A DNA stretch of 64,000 bases, from contig CADCDO010000019.1 in assembly GCA_902800345.1 (NCBI GenBank), positions 25,852 through 89,851 of the forward strand, in the 5' to 3' direction. Source of the DNA: Fibrobacter succinogenes (GTDB taxonomy: Bacteria; Fibrobacterota; Fibrobacteria; Fibrobacterales; Fibrobacteraceae). Below the pieces are notes generated by a model. That model saw nothing but the letters and a program-made list of their open reading frames with translations, was not told where the DNA came from and ran no database searches. How positions within the stretch are numbered: the first letter of the stretch is position 1; every line of letters begins with the position of its first letter. Below are positions 35,189 through 43,498 of this stretch, piece after piece. The position numbers were made by a program, and so were the translations under genes.

Positions 35189-37447
35189 TTAATCCAGGGA
35201 TGCAGACGAAGAAGCATTCAACGCCTCTGATTCTGAATCCGGGGATGCGGACGAAGAAGCATTCAACGCCTCTGATTCTGAATCCGAGGATGCAGACGAA
35301 GAAGCATCCGGCTCACCTAATTCTGCCAACAATTTATCCTCATCCATACCCATACAATCAATCTCACATAAGCTATCTTCTATCTGTTTACGCAATTTTT
35401 CAGGCAAATTTTCAATAAAATTCAGATATTCAACCAATTCATTGTCTCTCATGTATTTGATCACATGTAACGGAATAGGAATTTCAATATTAACATTTGG
35501 TAACTCTGATGGACCTGATGCGGTTGAACTCGGCAATGGCACCATTCTAATATGTTCTTCACGTAATAAATGTGCCATATATAATTTTGAAAGTTTTTCT
35601 AACATAGAATGAAATTCTGATTTATCAACTTTTATTACTTTATCAACAGGATTTGAGAATTCAGCTAAAAAAAATGTCCTAATAACTGGAGGAATCCTGT
35701 CTATAAACTCTGAAGGAATTATAAATTTATCGTTTTCTTCTTTTCTACCCAAAAAAATTTGCTTTAATAAAGGTTTTAATTTTTCTATAGCTTTATCAGA
35801 TCGTAAAAATTCCCATGGAAGTTTAGCAATATCATTCAACGGAAGTTGAGCAATAACATCCAACGGAAGTTGTGTGATGACATCCAACGGAAGTTTAGCA
35901 ATTTCATTTGGCGGAAGTTGTGCGATGGCATCCAATGAAGGAGGAAGTTCATCAAACTGCGGAAGTCGACTCCTAACATCTGGCGAAAGTTGAGCAATAA
36001 CATTTGGCCGAAGTTGTGCAATAACATTCAGCGGAAGTTGTGTGATGACATCCAACGGAAGTTGAGCGATAACATTCAGCGGAAGTTGTGTGATGACATC
36101 CAACGGAAGTTGAGCGATAACATCTAGCGGAAGTTGAGCGATAACATTCAGCGGAAGCATACGTATATTTTGGGGCTTTACCTCTAAAGATTCCCAAGGG
36201 ACACGAACCATAATTTTTTTCGACAAAGGATTAGGTGTAAGATGTGATTTGGCTGTTTTTCCACGACAATACCAAAAAAGTCCATTTTTAAGGAGGGAAA
36301 CTTTAGTAGATTTGATTTTTTCACCGGCAAACACATAAACACCGTTTCTAGTGGGGCTTGATAAATCTTTATTTCCTTTTATTGACGGGTTTAATACTTT
36401 TGGGGGAACTTGTTTTTCACCTTTATCTATTAAAGAGTCATAAAATTTTTCAATAAACATTTCACCATTTTCGTTTTTTTTTCCTGAACAACATCCTTCT
36501 AAATATATTTCACCAAAATAACCATTTGGCAATAAAGGTAGAACTTTCTCTGCCAAACTATCAGCTGTAGAACCAGCGAAAAACACTCCATTGCCATGTC
36601 CATTTATCACTAAATCCTCATTTTTTTCAAGAAACGGCATTTCAGTTGATAAAACTTCTTCATTTATACGTTTTTTAATTTCTTCACGTATGCTTTGATA
36701 GTCGCTAGAAGCATCTAAATGTGGTACATAGCGTGCTAAGTTGTATTGAAAAAACGCTTTTAAAGGACTATCGTCTTTAATAGACATATATAACACAAGT
36801 AATCTATACGCTTTGTCTTCATACTTTTTCCTAAGATCATCAGTATTTTTTTTCATTTCACTTGCTATTTCTAAATTTTTTGGTTGAAGATTTGCATATG
36901 CATTTATAACACGAAGCATTTGACATGTGTTGCCAGAATTATAATTGCATTTTCTGTTGCTAACATCAACTTTTTCTACTCTTTGCCCCACAGCATTCTC
37001 CCCCATTACATCGGCTTCATGCTCTAGCGCAGCATTGTCATTGACAGGCATTCCGTTAATATTCGTAGTTGGCGAAACCCTTCCAGCCATTTGCTGGGCG
37101 ACGTGCCATGCTTCGTGCGGGAGGTGTTTTTCTTGACCGGGGGCAACATGAATATCGGTTCCCTGCGTGTATGCCAAAGCCTGCACAGTGGCGGGCTTAG
37201 AACTGTTGTAATGCACTCGCACATCGTCCATCGAGAATCCTGAAAGGCTCTCAATACCAGATTTTAAGTTGTCTGGCATTCCCGTGTTGTTCGGTCGCGG
37301 GGCCTCTGCACGCTGGGTGGCGTTGTTGGCCATATCCGCCTTACGCTGGAGGGACTCGCTTTGAGAAGAATTGTCAAGGACCGAGGATGCTGAGGAGGCA
37401 TCCTTCTTTTGCGCTGTGGTTTGACGTTGTGCGTATGTGGTGGACAT
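35189..37447 (-). CDS. DUF4157 candidate eCIS cargo with protease-like domain and octapeptide repeats
   Basis: A 752-residue modular protein from ATG 37447 (AAGGAA upstream). Residues 1-50 are the shared leader. DUF4157 spans about 55-155, with HEAWHVAQQ (His 111) and EHEADVMGE. Residues 240-400 resemble a clan CD cysteine peptidase: VINGHGNGVFFAG (His 284), then 35 residues later YLEGCCSGKKN (Cys 319/320), the His and Cys blocks of C80/caspase-like enzymes. Residues 430-547 are about 14 octapeptide repeats of LPLDVIAQ type. A helical region and a Ser/Ala/Glu-rich C-terminal repeat (15 residues) follow. It is part of the eCIS gene group. The protease assignment is a motif-level hypothesis. 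Confidence 0.8.
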   Translation of the reverse strand: MSTTYAQRQTTAQKKDASSASSVLDNSSQSESLQRKADMANNATQRAEAPRPNNTGMPDNLKSGIESLSGFSMDDVRVHYNSSKPATVQALAYTQGTDIHVAPGQEKHLPHEAWHVAQQMAGRVSPTTNINGMPVNDNAALEHEADVMGENAVGQRVEKVDVSNRKCNYNSGNTCQMLRVINAYANLQPKNLEIASEMKKNTDDLRKKYEDKAYRLLVLYMSIKDDSPLKAFFQYNLARYVPHLDASSDYQSIREEIKKRINEEVLSTEMPFLEKNEDLVINGHGNGVFFAGSTADSLAEKVLPLLPNGYFGEIYLEGCCSGKKNENGEMFIEKFYDSLIDKGEKQVPPKVLNPSIKGNKDLSSPTRNGVYVFAGEKIKSTKVSLLKNGLFWYCRGKTAKSHLTPNPLSKKIMVRVPWESLEVKPQNIRMLPLNVIAQLPLDVIAQLPLDVITQLPLNVIAQLPLDVITQLPLNVIAQLRPNVIAQLSPDVRSRLPQFDELPPSLDAIAQLPPNEIAKLPLDVITQLPLDVIAQLPLNDIAKLPWEFLRSDKAIEKLKPLLKQIFLGRKEENDKFIIPSEFIDRIPPVIRTFFLAEFSNPVDKVIKVDKSEFHSMLEKLSKLYMAHLLREEHIRMVPLPSSTASGPSELPNVNIEIPIPLHVIKYMRDNELVEYLNFIENLPEKLRKQIEDSLCEIDCMGMDEDKLLAELGEPDASSSASSDSESEALNASSSASPDSESEALNASSSASLD
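35199..35309. repeat. 45-bp in-frame repeats at cargo C-terminus
   Basis: Two full copies (35199-35243, 35244-35288) and one partial copy encode a 15-residue SSSAS...ESEALNA unit. Confidence 0.85.
35815..36160. repeat. 24-bp coding repeats (LPLDVIAQ octapeptide)
   Basis: About 14 degenerate 24-bp units within the DUF4157 cargo gene. The consensus peptide is LPLDVIAQ with L-P-x-x-V-I-x-Q conserved; copies such as LPLNVIAQ and LPLDVITQ are near-identical at DNA level. Confidence 0.85.
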
Positions 37448-37554
37448 GGGGATTCCTTTTTTACGTATAACCAAGACTTAACTGGATCCTTCCGCCTTCG
37501 GTGTCAGGATGACGGTGCAAGGTTAGGATGACGGAGCAAAGTCAAGATTTAACG

Positions 37555-37586
37555 GGATCCTTCACCCCTACGGGGTTCAGGATGAC
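37555..37586. repeat. 32-bp direct repeat, copy 1
   Basis: It begins GGATCCTTCACCCC and ends TTCAGGATGAC, with an internal CCCC-TA-CGGGG hairpin. It is identical to 37977-38008; both flank the short leader gene. Weaker copies lie at 37483, 4676, 11983 and 16456. Confidence 0.8.
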
Positions 37587-37702
37587 GGTGCAAGGTCAGG
37601 ATGACGTTTGAGGAGGCGGTTCGGGGGTGGGCGGGCGGGAACAATCCGTGTTTGACGTTCCCGGAACTGAGTCCGGGATGACATGCTAGGCGGAAGGTTT
37701 CC

Positions 37703-37924
37703 TTACGCGAGTTCTTCCTCTTCGGGGATGGCTTCGCGCTGGATGAACTTGCCTTGGGCGGGCAATTCTTCATCTTCGAGGGATTCGCATTGGACGGTGC
37801 CACCCATCATGTCGGCTTTGCGCTGGAGGCTTGCGCCTTGCGCGGAGGAGTCCATGATGCTTGCGGCGTTGTGACTTGCCATGCGCTGGAGGGCATCGGA
37901 TTTTTGAGTGTATGTTGAGGTCAT
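37703..37924 (-). CDS. Leader-only DUF4157-type protein (73 aa)
   Basis: Short protein MTSTYTQKSDALQRM, then SSAQGASLQRKADMMGG and GKFIQREAIPEEEELA. Its first 45 residues align with the leader of the two cargo genes (MSTTYAQ, SSQSESLQRKADM). The DUF4157 domain is missing and the protein stops in an acidic tail. It has AAGGAA before the ATG. It may be a deleted cargo gene, or a stand-alone peptide loaded with the particle. It sits between two identical 32-bp repeats, which could have mediated loss or exchange of the missing part. Confidence 0.65.
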   Translation of the reverse strand: MTSTYTQKSDALQRMASHNAASIMDSSAQGASLQRKADMMGGTVQCESLEDEELPAQGKFIQREAIPEEEELA

Positions 37925-37976
37925 GAGATGTTTCCTTATGTTTTGTTAAATGTTGCTGGATTTACGAGACTTCACT

Positions 37977-38008
37977 GGATCCTTCACCCCTACGGGGTTC
38001 AGGATGAC
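37977..38008. repeat. 32-bp direct repeat, copy 2
   Basis: Identical to 37555-37586. The remaining sequence of the 37925-38104 gap holds only a further GGATGACG-type element. Confidence 0.8.
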
Positions 38009-38104
38009 ACAGGGATGTTCCCGCTTCCTTCGCGTTGCTCAGGATGACGATGTCTGGTGTCTGGGTGACGGTGATGCGAATGATTTCAAATCAAACCTCA
38101 TGGG

Positions 38105-40324
38105 TTAGCGGTTGCGGCGTTTGGGTAAATCGTTGTGGATGTAGACTTGATGCAGGATGATGACGATGGTTATTACAAGTAAAACGAGAACGGGTGACAT
38201 GCCAAGGAATCCGAATCCCGATACGGAGGGGTCCAGGCTCAAAAGGAGCGCCATCGTGAAGCCAAACGGCAACACGACTATACAGAGCAATAATGCCAAA
38301 TGGCGGTTGAAAAAGTCCGACACTCGGCAAGACACAAAGTAGCCCACAATCAAGCCTACCGCAATGGCAAGCGCGATAAAGTTCAGCAGGCGGAACAGCC
38401 AACGGTGCGTACAGACAAATGCCGAGAATGCGCTTTGGCGTTCGCTGCTGCCGTTTTCGACTTCAAAGTACTGCATAAAGCACATCCCGAGATTTCCCGA
38501 AACGCGGCACGAGTCGCTCGCATGCAAATCGGTCGCGTAGGGTGCAATGCCCAAGGCGTAATAGGTATCGTTGTAATACATGGCGTCTTCGCGCAACTGG
38601 CTCCATTGCTTATTGTCGAACCAGAGTATGGGTACGACGGAATGGAGCACGTTGCGTCTGTCAACGCCGTTCAGCTGCTGGTTCAATTGGCTCACCACGA
38701 GGCGCTTGCTTCGCGAGACGGGTTCCTCCACCACTACGAGCAAGTAGTTCTTAAGGTCCTTGCCGCGGTCGGAATCCTTCACAAGTTGTTTATTTTCGGA
38801 GTTTACCACGATTTTTGCAAAATTCGCAAAGCTATAAATGCCATTATCATCTTCATGCGAAAGGTCTTCATAATGGTGATCTTTTTCCGTCAAATCCAGA
38901 CGGTGCATCATGAGGTTCACGATTACGTTCGGGTTCTTTTCGGAGAGTTTGGTTTGCAGCTGCTTGTAGAACGTATTGAACAAAAGCGTTGCTTCCTTCG
39001 TTTTCGGATAGTTCTTGAAGAACAGCGTCACACCGTCACCGCGGAAATCAGATTCGTCAACGTATATCGAAAACATGTTCATAAAGCGTTCAAACGACGA
39101 ACTGATTTTCTTGTTCAAGATTTCATCGATTTCATTTATCAGGTTTTCAAAGAAACTTTTTAAAGCTTCGGGCGTTGTCAATTCATTCCAGTCATTCTTT
39201 TCAACAATCCAGTCCATTTTTACAAAGTGGCGGTGCGCTTCATTGACGAACTCATAATTTTTTTCATCGTTCAGGTAATCCTTGGCGAGCATGCCAGAAG
39301 GCATTTCAAGTGCGCCCTCGTCTGTCGCGTGCAACCCGTAATAGGCCATGCGAGTCACTCCTTCAAAATCAACCCATTTGGTCGTATCGTTCGCAAACCA
39401 ATACGGATAAATTCCAAACACTTCCCCATTCAATTCATCTTTGTGGCTGCATCCGCATTTTTTTCTTTTCCAGTTTACAGGAGCCTTTTCGTCAAAGGTG
39501 TTCTGCTTGACCATCGACAATGCGACGAGGTCAGCAAGGCTGCGCGAATAAAGAGTTTCGAGGCCCTGGGACACGAATTTCCAACGTCCATCGCTACAGA
39601 TACGCCCGTTATGCGCATTAAGGAAGTTAATCACTCTCTTAATACCAGAATCAACTTTTTTTCCTTTTTTTTCTTTTTTTTCTTTGTCTGTATTCCATGA
39701 AAAATCCGAAAGTTTCACTTTGCGCTGTTCGAACAGCTCCCTAATCTGATTTTCACTCCACTTAAGGTTTCCATCTTTGACATAACGGTTCACTATGGAA
39801 TCGTTACAGGCACCCACCGATGCCGCAAAGAGGCTCATGGCGTAATAATGCGCAAGCAACGTATCCGCAAAAACGATTCCTTGCAAATCTTCAAGGAACT
39901 TGTTTGCCGACTTTGAATAGTTGACATCTTTCAAGTCATTACGGATATACCTTTTGAGCGAATCGAGCCCACGGTCTCCAAGCCAAATGCGGTAATTCAT
40001 CATTCCCGTTTTGTCGATAGATTCATCTTCGCGCAATATCCATGTCGACTGGACAAAGTTATTCACAATTTTCTTGAATTGCGGAAATTCATTGAGTTCC
40101 TGCTGGATTATTTCGGACATCTGGATACGGCTTTCGAAAAACCAAGCCCTGTACCTGTCCAGGATTTCAAACGCCTTGACGGTATCCTTGAGTAAGTCCA
40201 GCTTTACGTACTCCGCTACCTTTTCGGGCGACACCATGTAGTAACTCATCGATTCGCTTTTAGCGAACGAAAAGACAGAGAGAAGGCAAATGATAATGCC
40301 TATAAGGGAAAATTTGAGTTTCAT
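38105..40324 (-). CDS. Membrane-anchored GH18-like protein, eCIS-linked (paralogue B)
   Basis: A 739-residue protein: signal peptide (MKLKFSLIGIIICLLSVFSFA), a 260-residue helical N-terminal region, then CGCSHKDELNG and a GH18 chitinase-like fold starting GIYPYWFANDTTKWVDFEG and TRMAYYGL (about 303-331). GH18 enzymes carry DGxDxDxE on strand 4; here the equivalent stretch is RGDGVTLFFKNYP, without the catalytic Glu, so hydrolase activity is unlikely. Three or four membrane segments close the protein (LLNFIALAIAVGLIVGYFV onward), ending in a basic tail. It is paralogous to the next gene upstream and has AAGGAAA before the ATG. Probably an inner-membrane or envelope component associated with the eCIS, by position and coupling. 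Confidence 0.8.
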   Translation of the reverse strand: MKLKFSLIGIIICLLSVFSFAKSESMSYYMVSPEKVAEYVKLDLLKDTVKAFEILDRYRAWFFESRIQMSEIIQQELNEFPQFKKIVNNFVQSTWILREDESIDKTGMMNYRIWLGDRGLDSLKRYIRNDLKDVNYSKSANKFLEDLQGIVFADTLLAHYYAMSLFAASVGACNDSIVNRYVKDGNLKWSENQIRELFEQRKVKLSDFSWNTDKEKKEKKGKKVDSGIKRVINFLNAHNGRICSDGRWKFVSQGLETLYSRSLADLVALSMVKQNTFDEKAPVNWKRKKCGCSHKDELNGEVFGIYPYWFANDTTKWVDFEGVTRMAYYGLHATDEGALEMPSGMLAKDYLNDEKNYEFVNEAHRHFVKMDWIVEKNDWNELTTPEALKSFFENLINEIDEILNKKISSSFERFMNMFSIYVDESDFRGDGVTLFFKNYPKTKEATLLFNTFYKQLQTKLSEKNPNVIVNLMMHRLDLTEKDHHYEDLSHEDDNGIYSFANFAKIVVNSENKQLVKDSDRGKDLKNYLLVVVEEPVSRSKRLVVSQLNQQLNGVDRRNVLHSVVPILWFDNKQWSQLREDAMYYNDTYYALGIAPYATDLHASDSCRVSGNLGMCFMQYFEVENGSSERQSAFSAFVCTHRWLFRLLNFIALAIAVGLIVGYFVSCRVSDFFNRHLALLLCIVVLPFGFTMALLLSLDPSVSGFGFLGMSPVLVLLVITIVIILHQVYIHNDLPKRRNR

Positions 40325-40367
40325 AGTACGTTTCCTTCTTTAAAATTTTTCCATTTACAGCCACATT

Positions 40368-42167
40368 TTATTTTTTAAATCTCTTGGGCACGTCCGTTTT
40401 TCGTTCGACCTGCAAAAGAAGAATTGCAACAATAACCAAAAGCAAAATAAAGATGGGCAACATTCCAAATATGCCGCTAATCGCAGAAACAGCCGGATCG
40501 AAATTCGAAATGATAATCATCATGATTGTCGAGGGAACAACGACAATGCCCAATAAATAGAGCAAGTGGTTATTGAAATAATCTTCCAATCGGTATGATA
40601 CAAAGTAACCGACAAGAGCGGCAACCGCCACAAAAAAGGCAATAACATTCATAAAGCGGAACAGCCAGCGATGCTTACAAACAAACATGGCAATACTCCC
40701 CTGTCGTTCATTTTTTCCTTCGTCATTTTCAAAATGCTGAATCATACAGGCTCCCGGATTACCATCAATGTCACACGTCGTATCGGCGGCATTAACATCC
40801 GTAACATAGGGTGCAATACCCATGCCATAATACGAATCAACATAATACATTGCATCTTTAGGAAGTTGGTTCCATTGCATTCGATCAAGCCAAAGAACGG
40901 GCACAATTGCTTGCAAAAGTTTACGGCGATCAACGCCATCCAAATGCTGATTCAAGCCATCCATAATAAATCGCTTTCCTCGCGAAACCGGTTCATCAAC
41001 AACAACGAACAAACGATTTTTCAATTCATTTTTGACTTGCCTTTTGCTCATCCTCTTACCATTTTCCGAAAGAGCGAAAAACTCAGCAATATTTTCGTAG
41101 CTATAAATACCTCTATTTTCTTGAGACTTTTTATGACGTTTCATTTCATCGGCCAAATCAGCACGATCCATCATGATATTTACTAGGACATTCTTATTTT
41201 TACGGATGAGTTTTTCTTGCAACTGGGAGAAAAATGATTTAAAGATATCCGTAGCCATATCGGTCTTTGGATAATTTTTAAAGTAAATTATTACGCCATC
41301 ACCACGATTTTCATATTCATCTGCATAAAAGGTGAATGCATTTACAACACGCTGCCAAAGCGAGTTAATCTTTTTATTTAATAACTGATTTATTTCCTCG
41401 GTAAGACTTGCAAAAAAAGAATTCAAGGAATCCAAATCATTCCAATCGTCCTTATAAACAATCCAATCCAACTTTACAAAGTGACGATGAGCGTTATTCA
41501 CAAATTCATAATTTTTATTTTTATCTAGATACGGCAAAGCCAAATTTCCAAAAGGCATAAAAAGCTTTCCTTTGTCATCGATTTTCAATCCATAATAGGC
41601 AAGCCGCGTAATACCTTCAAAATCAACCCATTTCAAATCGTTTGCATACCAGAACGGATAGATTCCAATCACATCTCCGTCAAGTTCATCTTTATGGCTA
41701 CAGCCACAATCTTTACCGCCCCATTTAACGGCAACGGATGTGTCCAAGTCATTTTTTCGAACCATCAAAGCATCAACTAATTTAGGGAACTTCGAAGTAT
41801 CCCGGAGCGAATCCTGAGTATTCTGCCAATAACGATCTGTGCAACGATGGCTGGATCTTTTGCCTTTCTTTTTCGAGACACTCCCTGTATCAGCACAAAT
41901 ATTCGAAAGAGAAACATACGAATTAAAACCATAGTTCAAAAGAGATTCCGAATCACGAAAAACGATTCCCTCCAAACTTTTTAGAGCTTTATATTCACTA
42001 GAAGAGGTATCGCTGAACAACGAACGTAATGTCGAGTCAGCCAGAACACGATTCGAATCCAAAACTATTTGATAATAAGACATCGACGTGTTGGCATCTT
42101 TTTCCGCAAACGAAAAGACGGCGAGAAGGCAAGCGATAATGCCAATAAGGGGCAATTTTATTTTCAT
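40368..42167 (-). CDS. Membrane-anchored GH18-like protein, eCIS-linked (paralogue A)
   Basis: A 599-residue paralogue of the next gene downstream, with a shorter N-terminal region. Signal peptide MKIKLPLIGIIACLLAVFSFA; then CGCSHKDELDGDVIGIYPFW and KWVDFEGITRLAYYGL (about 153-192). The strand-4 stretch is RGDGVIIYFKNYP, again without the GH18 catalytic acids. C-terminal membrane helices include VIAFFVAVAALVGYFVS and GMLPIFILLLVIVAILLL. Its ATG overlaps the stop of the eCIS ATPase gene (ATGA), so ribosomes that finish the ATPase can start here. That makes it an integral member of the injection-system operon. The fold assignment rests on pattern recognition only. Confidence 0.82.
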   Translation of the reverse strand: MKIKLPLIGIIACLLAVFSFAEKDANTSMSYYQIVLDSNRVLADSTLRSLFSDTSSSEYKALKSLEGIVFRDSESLLNYGFNSYVSLSNICADTGSVSKKKGKRSSHRCTDRYWQNTQDSLRDTSKFPKLVDALMVRKNDLDTSVAVKWGGKDCGCSHKDELDGDVIGIYPFWYANDLKWVDFEGITRLAYYGLKIDDKGKLFMPFGNLALPYLDKNKNYEFVNNAHRHFVKLDWIVYKDDWNDLDSLNSFFASLTEEINQLLNKKINSLWQRVVNAFTFYADEYENRGDGVIIYFKNYPKTDMATDIFKSFFSQLQEKLIRKNKNVLVNIMMDRADLADEMKRHKKSQENRGIYSYENIAEFFALSENGKRMSKRQVKNELKNRLFVVVDEPVSRGKRFIMDGLNQHLDGVDRRKLLQAIVPVLWLDRMQWNQLPKDAMYYVDSYYGMGIAPYVTDVNAADTTCDIDGNPGACMIQHFENDEGKNERQGSIAMFVCKHRWLFRFMNVIAFFVAVAALVGYFVSYRLEDYFNNHLLYLLGIVVVPSTIMMIIISNFDPAVSAISGIFGMLPIFILLLVIVAILLLQVERKTDVPKRFKK

Positions 42168-43498
42168 AGTATTTTTCCTTCTTTGTGTAATTCCTTAGCC
42201 AAGGCTCGAATAATATCATCGTTACAAATCTTTCTACGATTTTCCTGAGCAGCGCAAAGTGCCGCATAACGTGCCACGTTTGTAAGCGCTCCCCCCGCGA
42301 GTTCATATTTTTCGGCAAACCTGTCTAAATTGACTTCATCTTCAAGTATAGTTTTTTTCGAGAAGATGTTAGACCAAAGTTTCATGCGTTCCTCGGCTTC
42401 CGGGAGCGGAAAATAGATGGCGTTCTGGAAACGGCGCGAAAAGGCTTCGTCAATGTTCGACTTGAGATTGCTCGCCAGAATCACGATGCCCGGGAAATCT
42501 TCGACGCGTTGCAACAGGTACGAGATTTCTTGGTTCGCGGCACGGTCATTGGAGTTGCTCGTTTGCGTACGCGCCCCAAAGAGCGAATCCGCTTCGTCGA
42601 AAAAGAGAATCCAGTTGCGGTGTTCCGCTTGGTCAAAGATGTTCGAGAGGTTCTTTTCTGTTTCGCCGATGTATTTCGAGATGACTTGCGACAAGTCCAC
42701 GCGATACACGTCCATGCCGACTTTTGCGCCAATGAGCGTCGCGGTGAGTGTCTTGCCGGTTCCAGGCGGGCCATAAAAGAGCGACCTGTAACCGCGCTTG
42801 AGGTTCTTGCGGAGTCCAAAATCATCGAGCACAACTTCGCTTTTTTCAATCCATGCCAAAAGCTGGTTGATGTCGTCAAGAGTTTCTTCGCTCAAAACGA
42901 GGTCTTCCCATTGCAAGTTGGTCGTGATGAGTTTTGCCGGGAAATGCATGCTAAAGTCTGGCTTGTTGCGGACGCCGGTCGTAAAGTATTGCAGGTACTC
43001 CGACGAAACGCGGAGCGCCGCCGAATTTGCGGGTTCTCCCGGTTCGCCGTATTCGAGCACCAATATGCGCTGTGCCAAAAGAACCGAAGAATGCTCGAAC
43101 AGAGACATCATTTGCAAGCGTTTCGCGATATCGTTCCCGGCGAGGAGGAACAAGGCCGTTTCGCACGTGGGCAAGAATCCGGAATGGCTCTTGCCGTGCC
43201 AACCGCCAAATTCCGTGTAGGGGCGTCCAAGGGTACGGTTGTTCAACAAGAACGAATCGAGCGCCTGCGGGCAAAGGTGCGGAATCAGGGCAAGCGCCAT
43301 CACGAGACGCTCATAAAAGCCTAAATCAAATTCCTGAACGACGCGACCGTACGGAGAATCGTCACTAAGTTCGGGCGGTTCCACCATCTCGATTTGCAGT
43401 TTTTTTTCTTCGCTGTCGTCGGCGGAAAAGTACTGCGAAAAACGCAGGTCAACGACCGCCTTGCACCATTCGATTTCTTTTGTCAAATCTAAGTTCAT
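42164..43498 (-). CDS. eCIS AAA+ ATPase (Afp15-like)
   Basis: A 444-residue ATPase that, in related systems (Afp15, Pvc15), is needed for particle assembly, and whose gene is a hallmark of eCIS loci. The N-terminal 200 residues are family-specific (FDLGFYERLVMALALIPHL). The AAA+ module has Walker A GPPGTGKT (243-250), the KYIGETEKNL pore-loop region, Walker B ILFFDEAD (297-304), sensor 1 VILASNLKSNID and the Arg finger region AFSRRFQNAIYFPLP. The ATG lies directly after the stop of the tape-measure-associated gene, and its stop overlaps the GH18-like gene. This is distinct from the DUF4143 ATPase at 31459. Confidence 0.93.
   Translation of the reverse strand: MNLDLTKEIEWCKAVVDLRFSQYFSADDSEEKKLQIEMVEPPELSDDSPYGRVVQEFDLGFYERLVMALALIPHLCPQALDSFLLNNRTLGRPYTEFGGWHGKSHSGFLPTCETALFLLAGNDIAKRLQMMSLFEHSSVLLAQRILVLEYGEPGEPANSAALRVSSEYLQYFTTGVRNKPDFSMHFPAKLITTNLQWEDLVLSEETLDDINQLLAWIEKSEVVLDDFGLRKNLKRGYRSLFYGPPGTGKTLTATLIGAKVGMDVYRVDLSQVISKYIGETEKNLSNIFDQAEHRNWILFFDEADSLFGARTQTSNSNDRAANQEISYLLQRVEDFPGIVILASNLKSNIDEAFSRRFQNAIYFPLPEAEERMKLWSNIFSKKTILEDEVNLDRFAEKYELAGGALTNVARYAALCAAQENRRKICNDDIIRALAKELHKEGKIL

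Noticed and set aside
35815..36160. Non-coding minisatellite
   Set aside because: The 24-bp period keeps the reading frame through the whole array and the encoded peptides are conserved, so it is a coding repeat of the cargo protein.
37549..37803. An overlapping minus-strand frame near the leader gene
   Set aside because: It is a different frame of the repeat-rich region with a Pro/Lys/Arg-biased text and no start signal; the leader gene at 37703-37924 explains the coding content.
42164..43498. ClpV- or FtsH-type ATPase
   Set aside because: There is a single AAA+ module at the C-terminus with the N-terminal eCIS-specific region and no protease or Clp N-domain.
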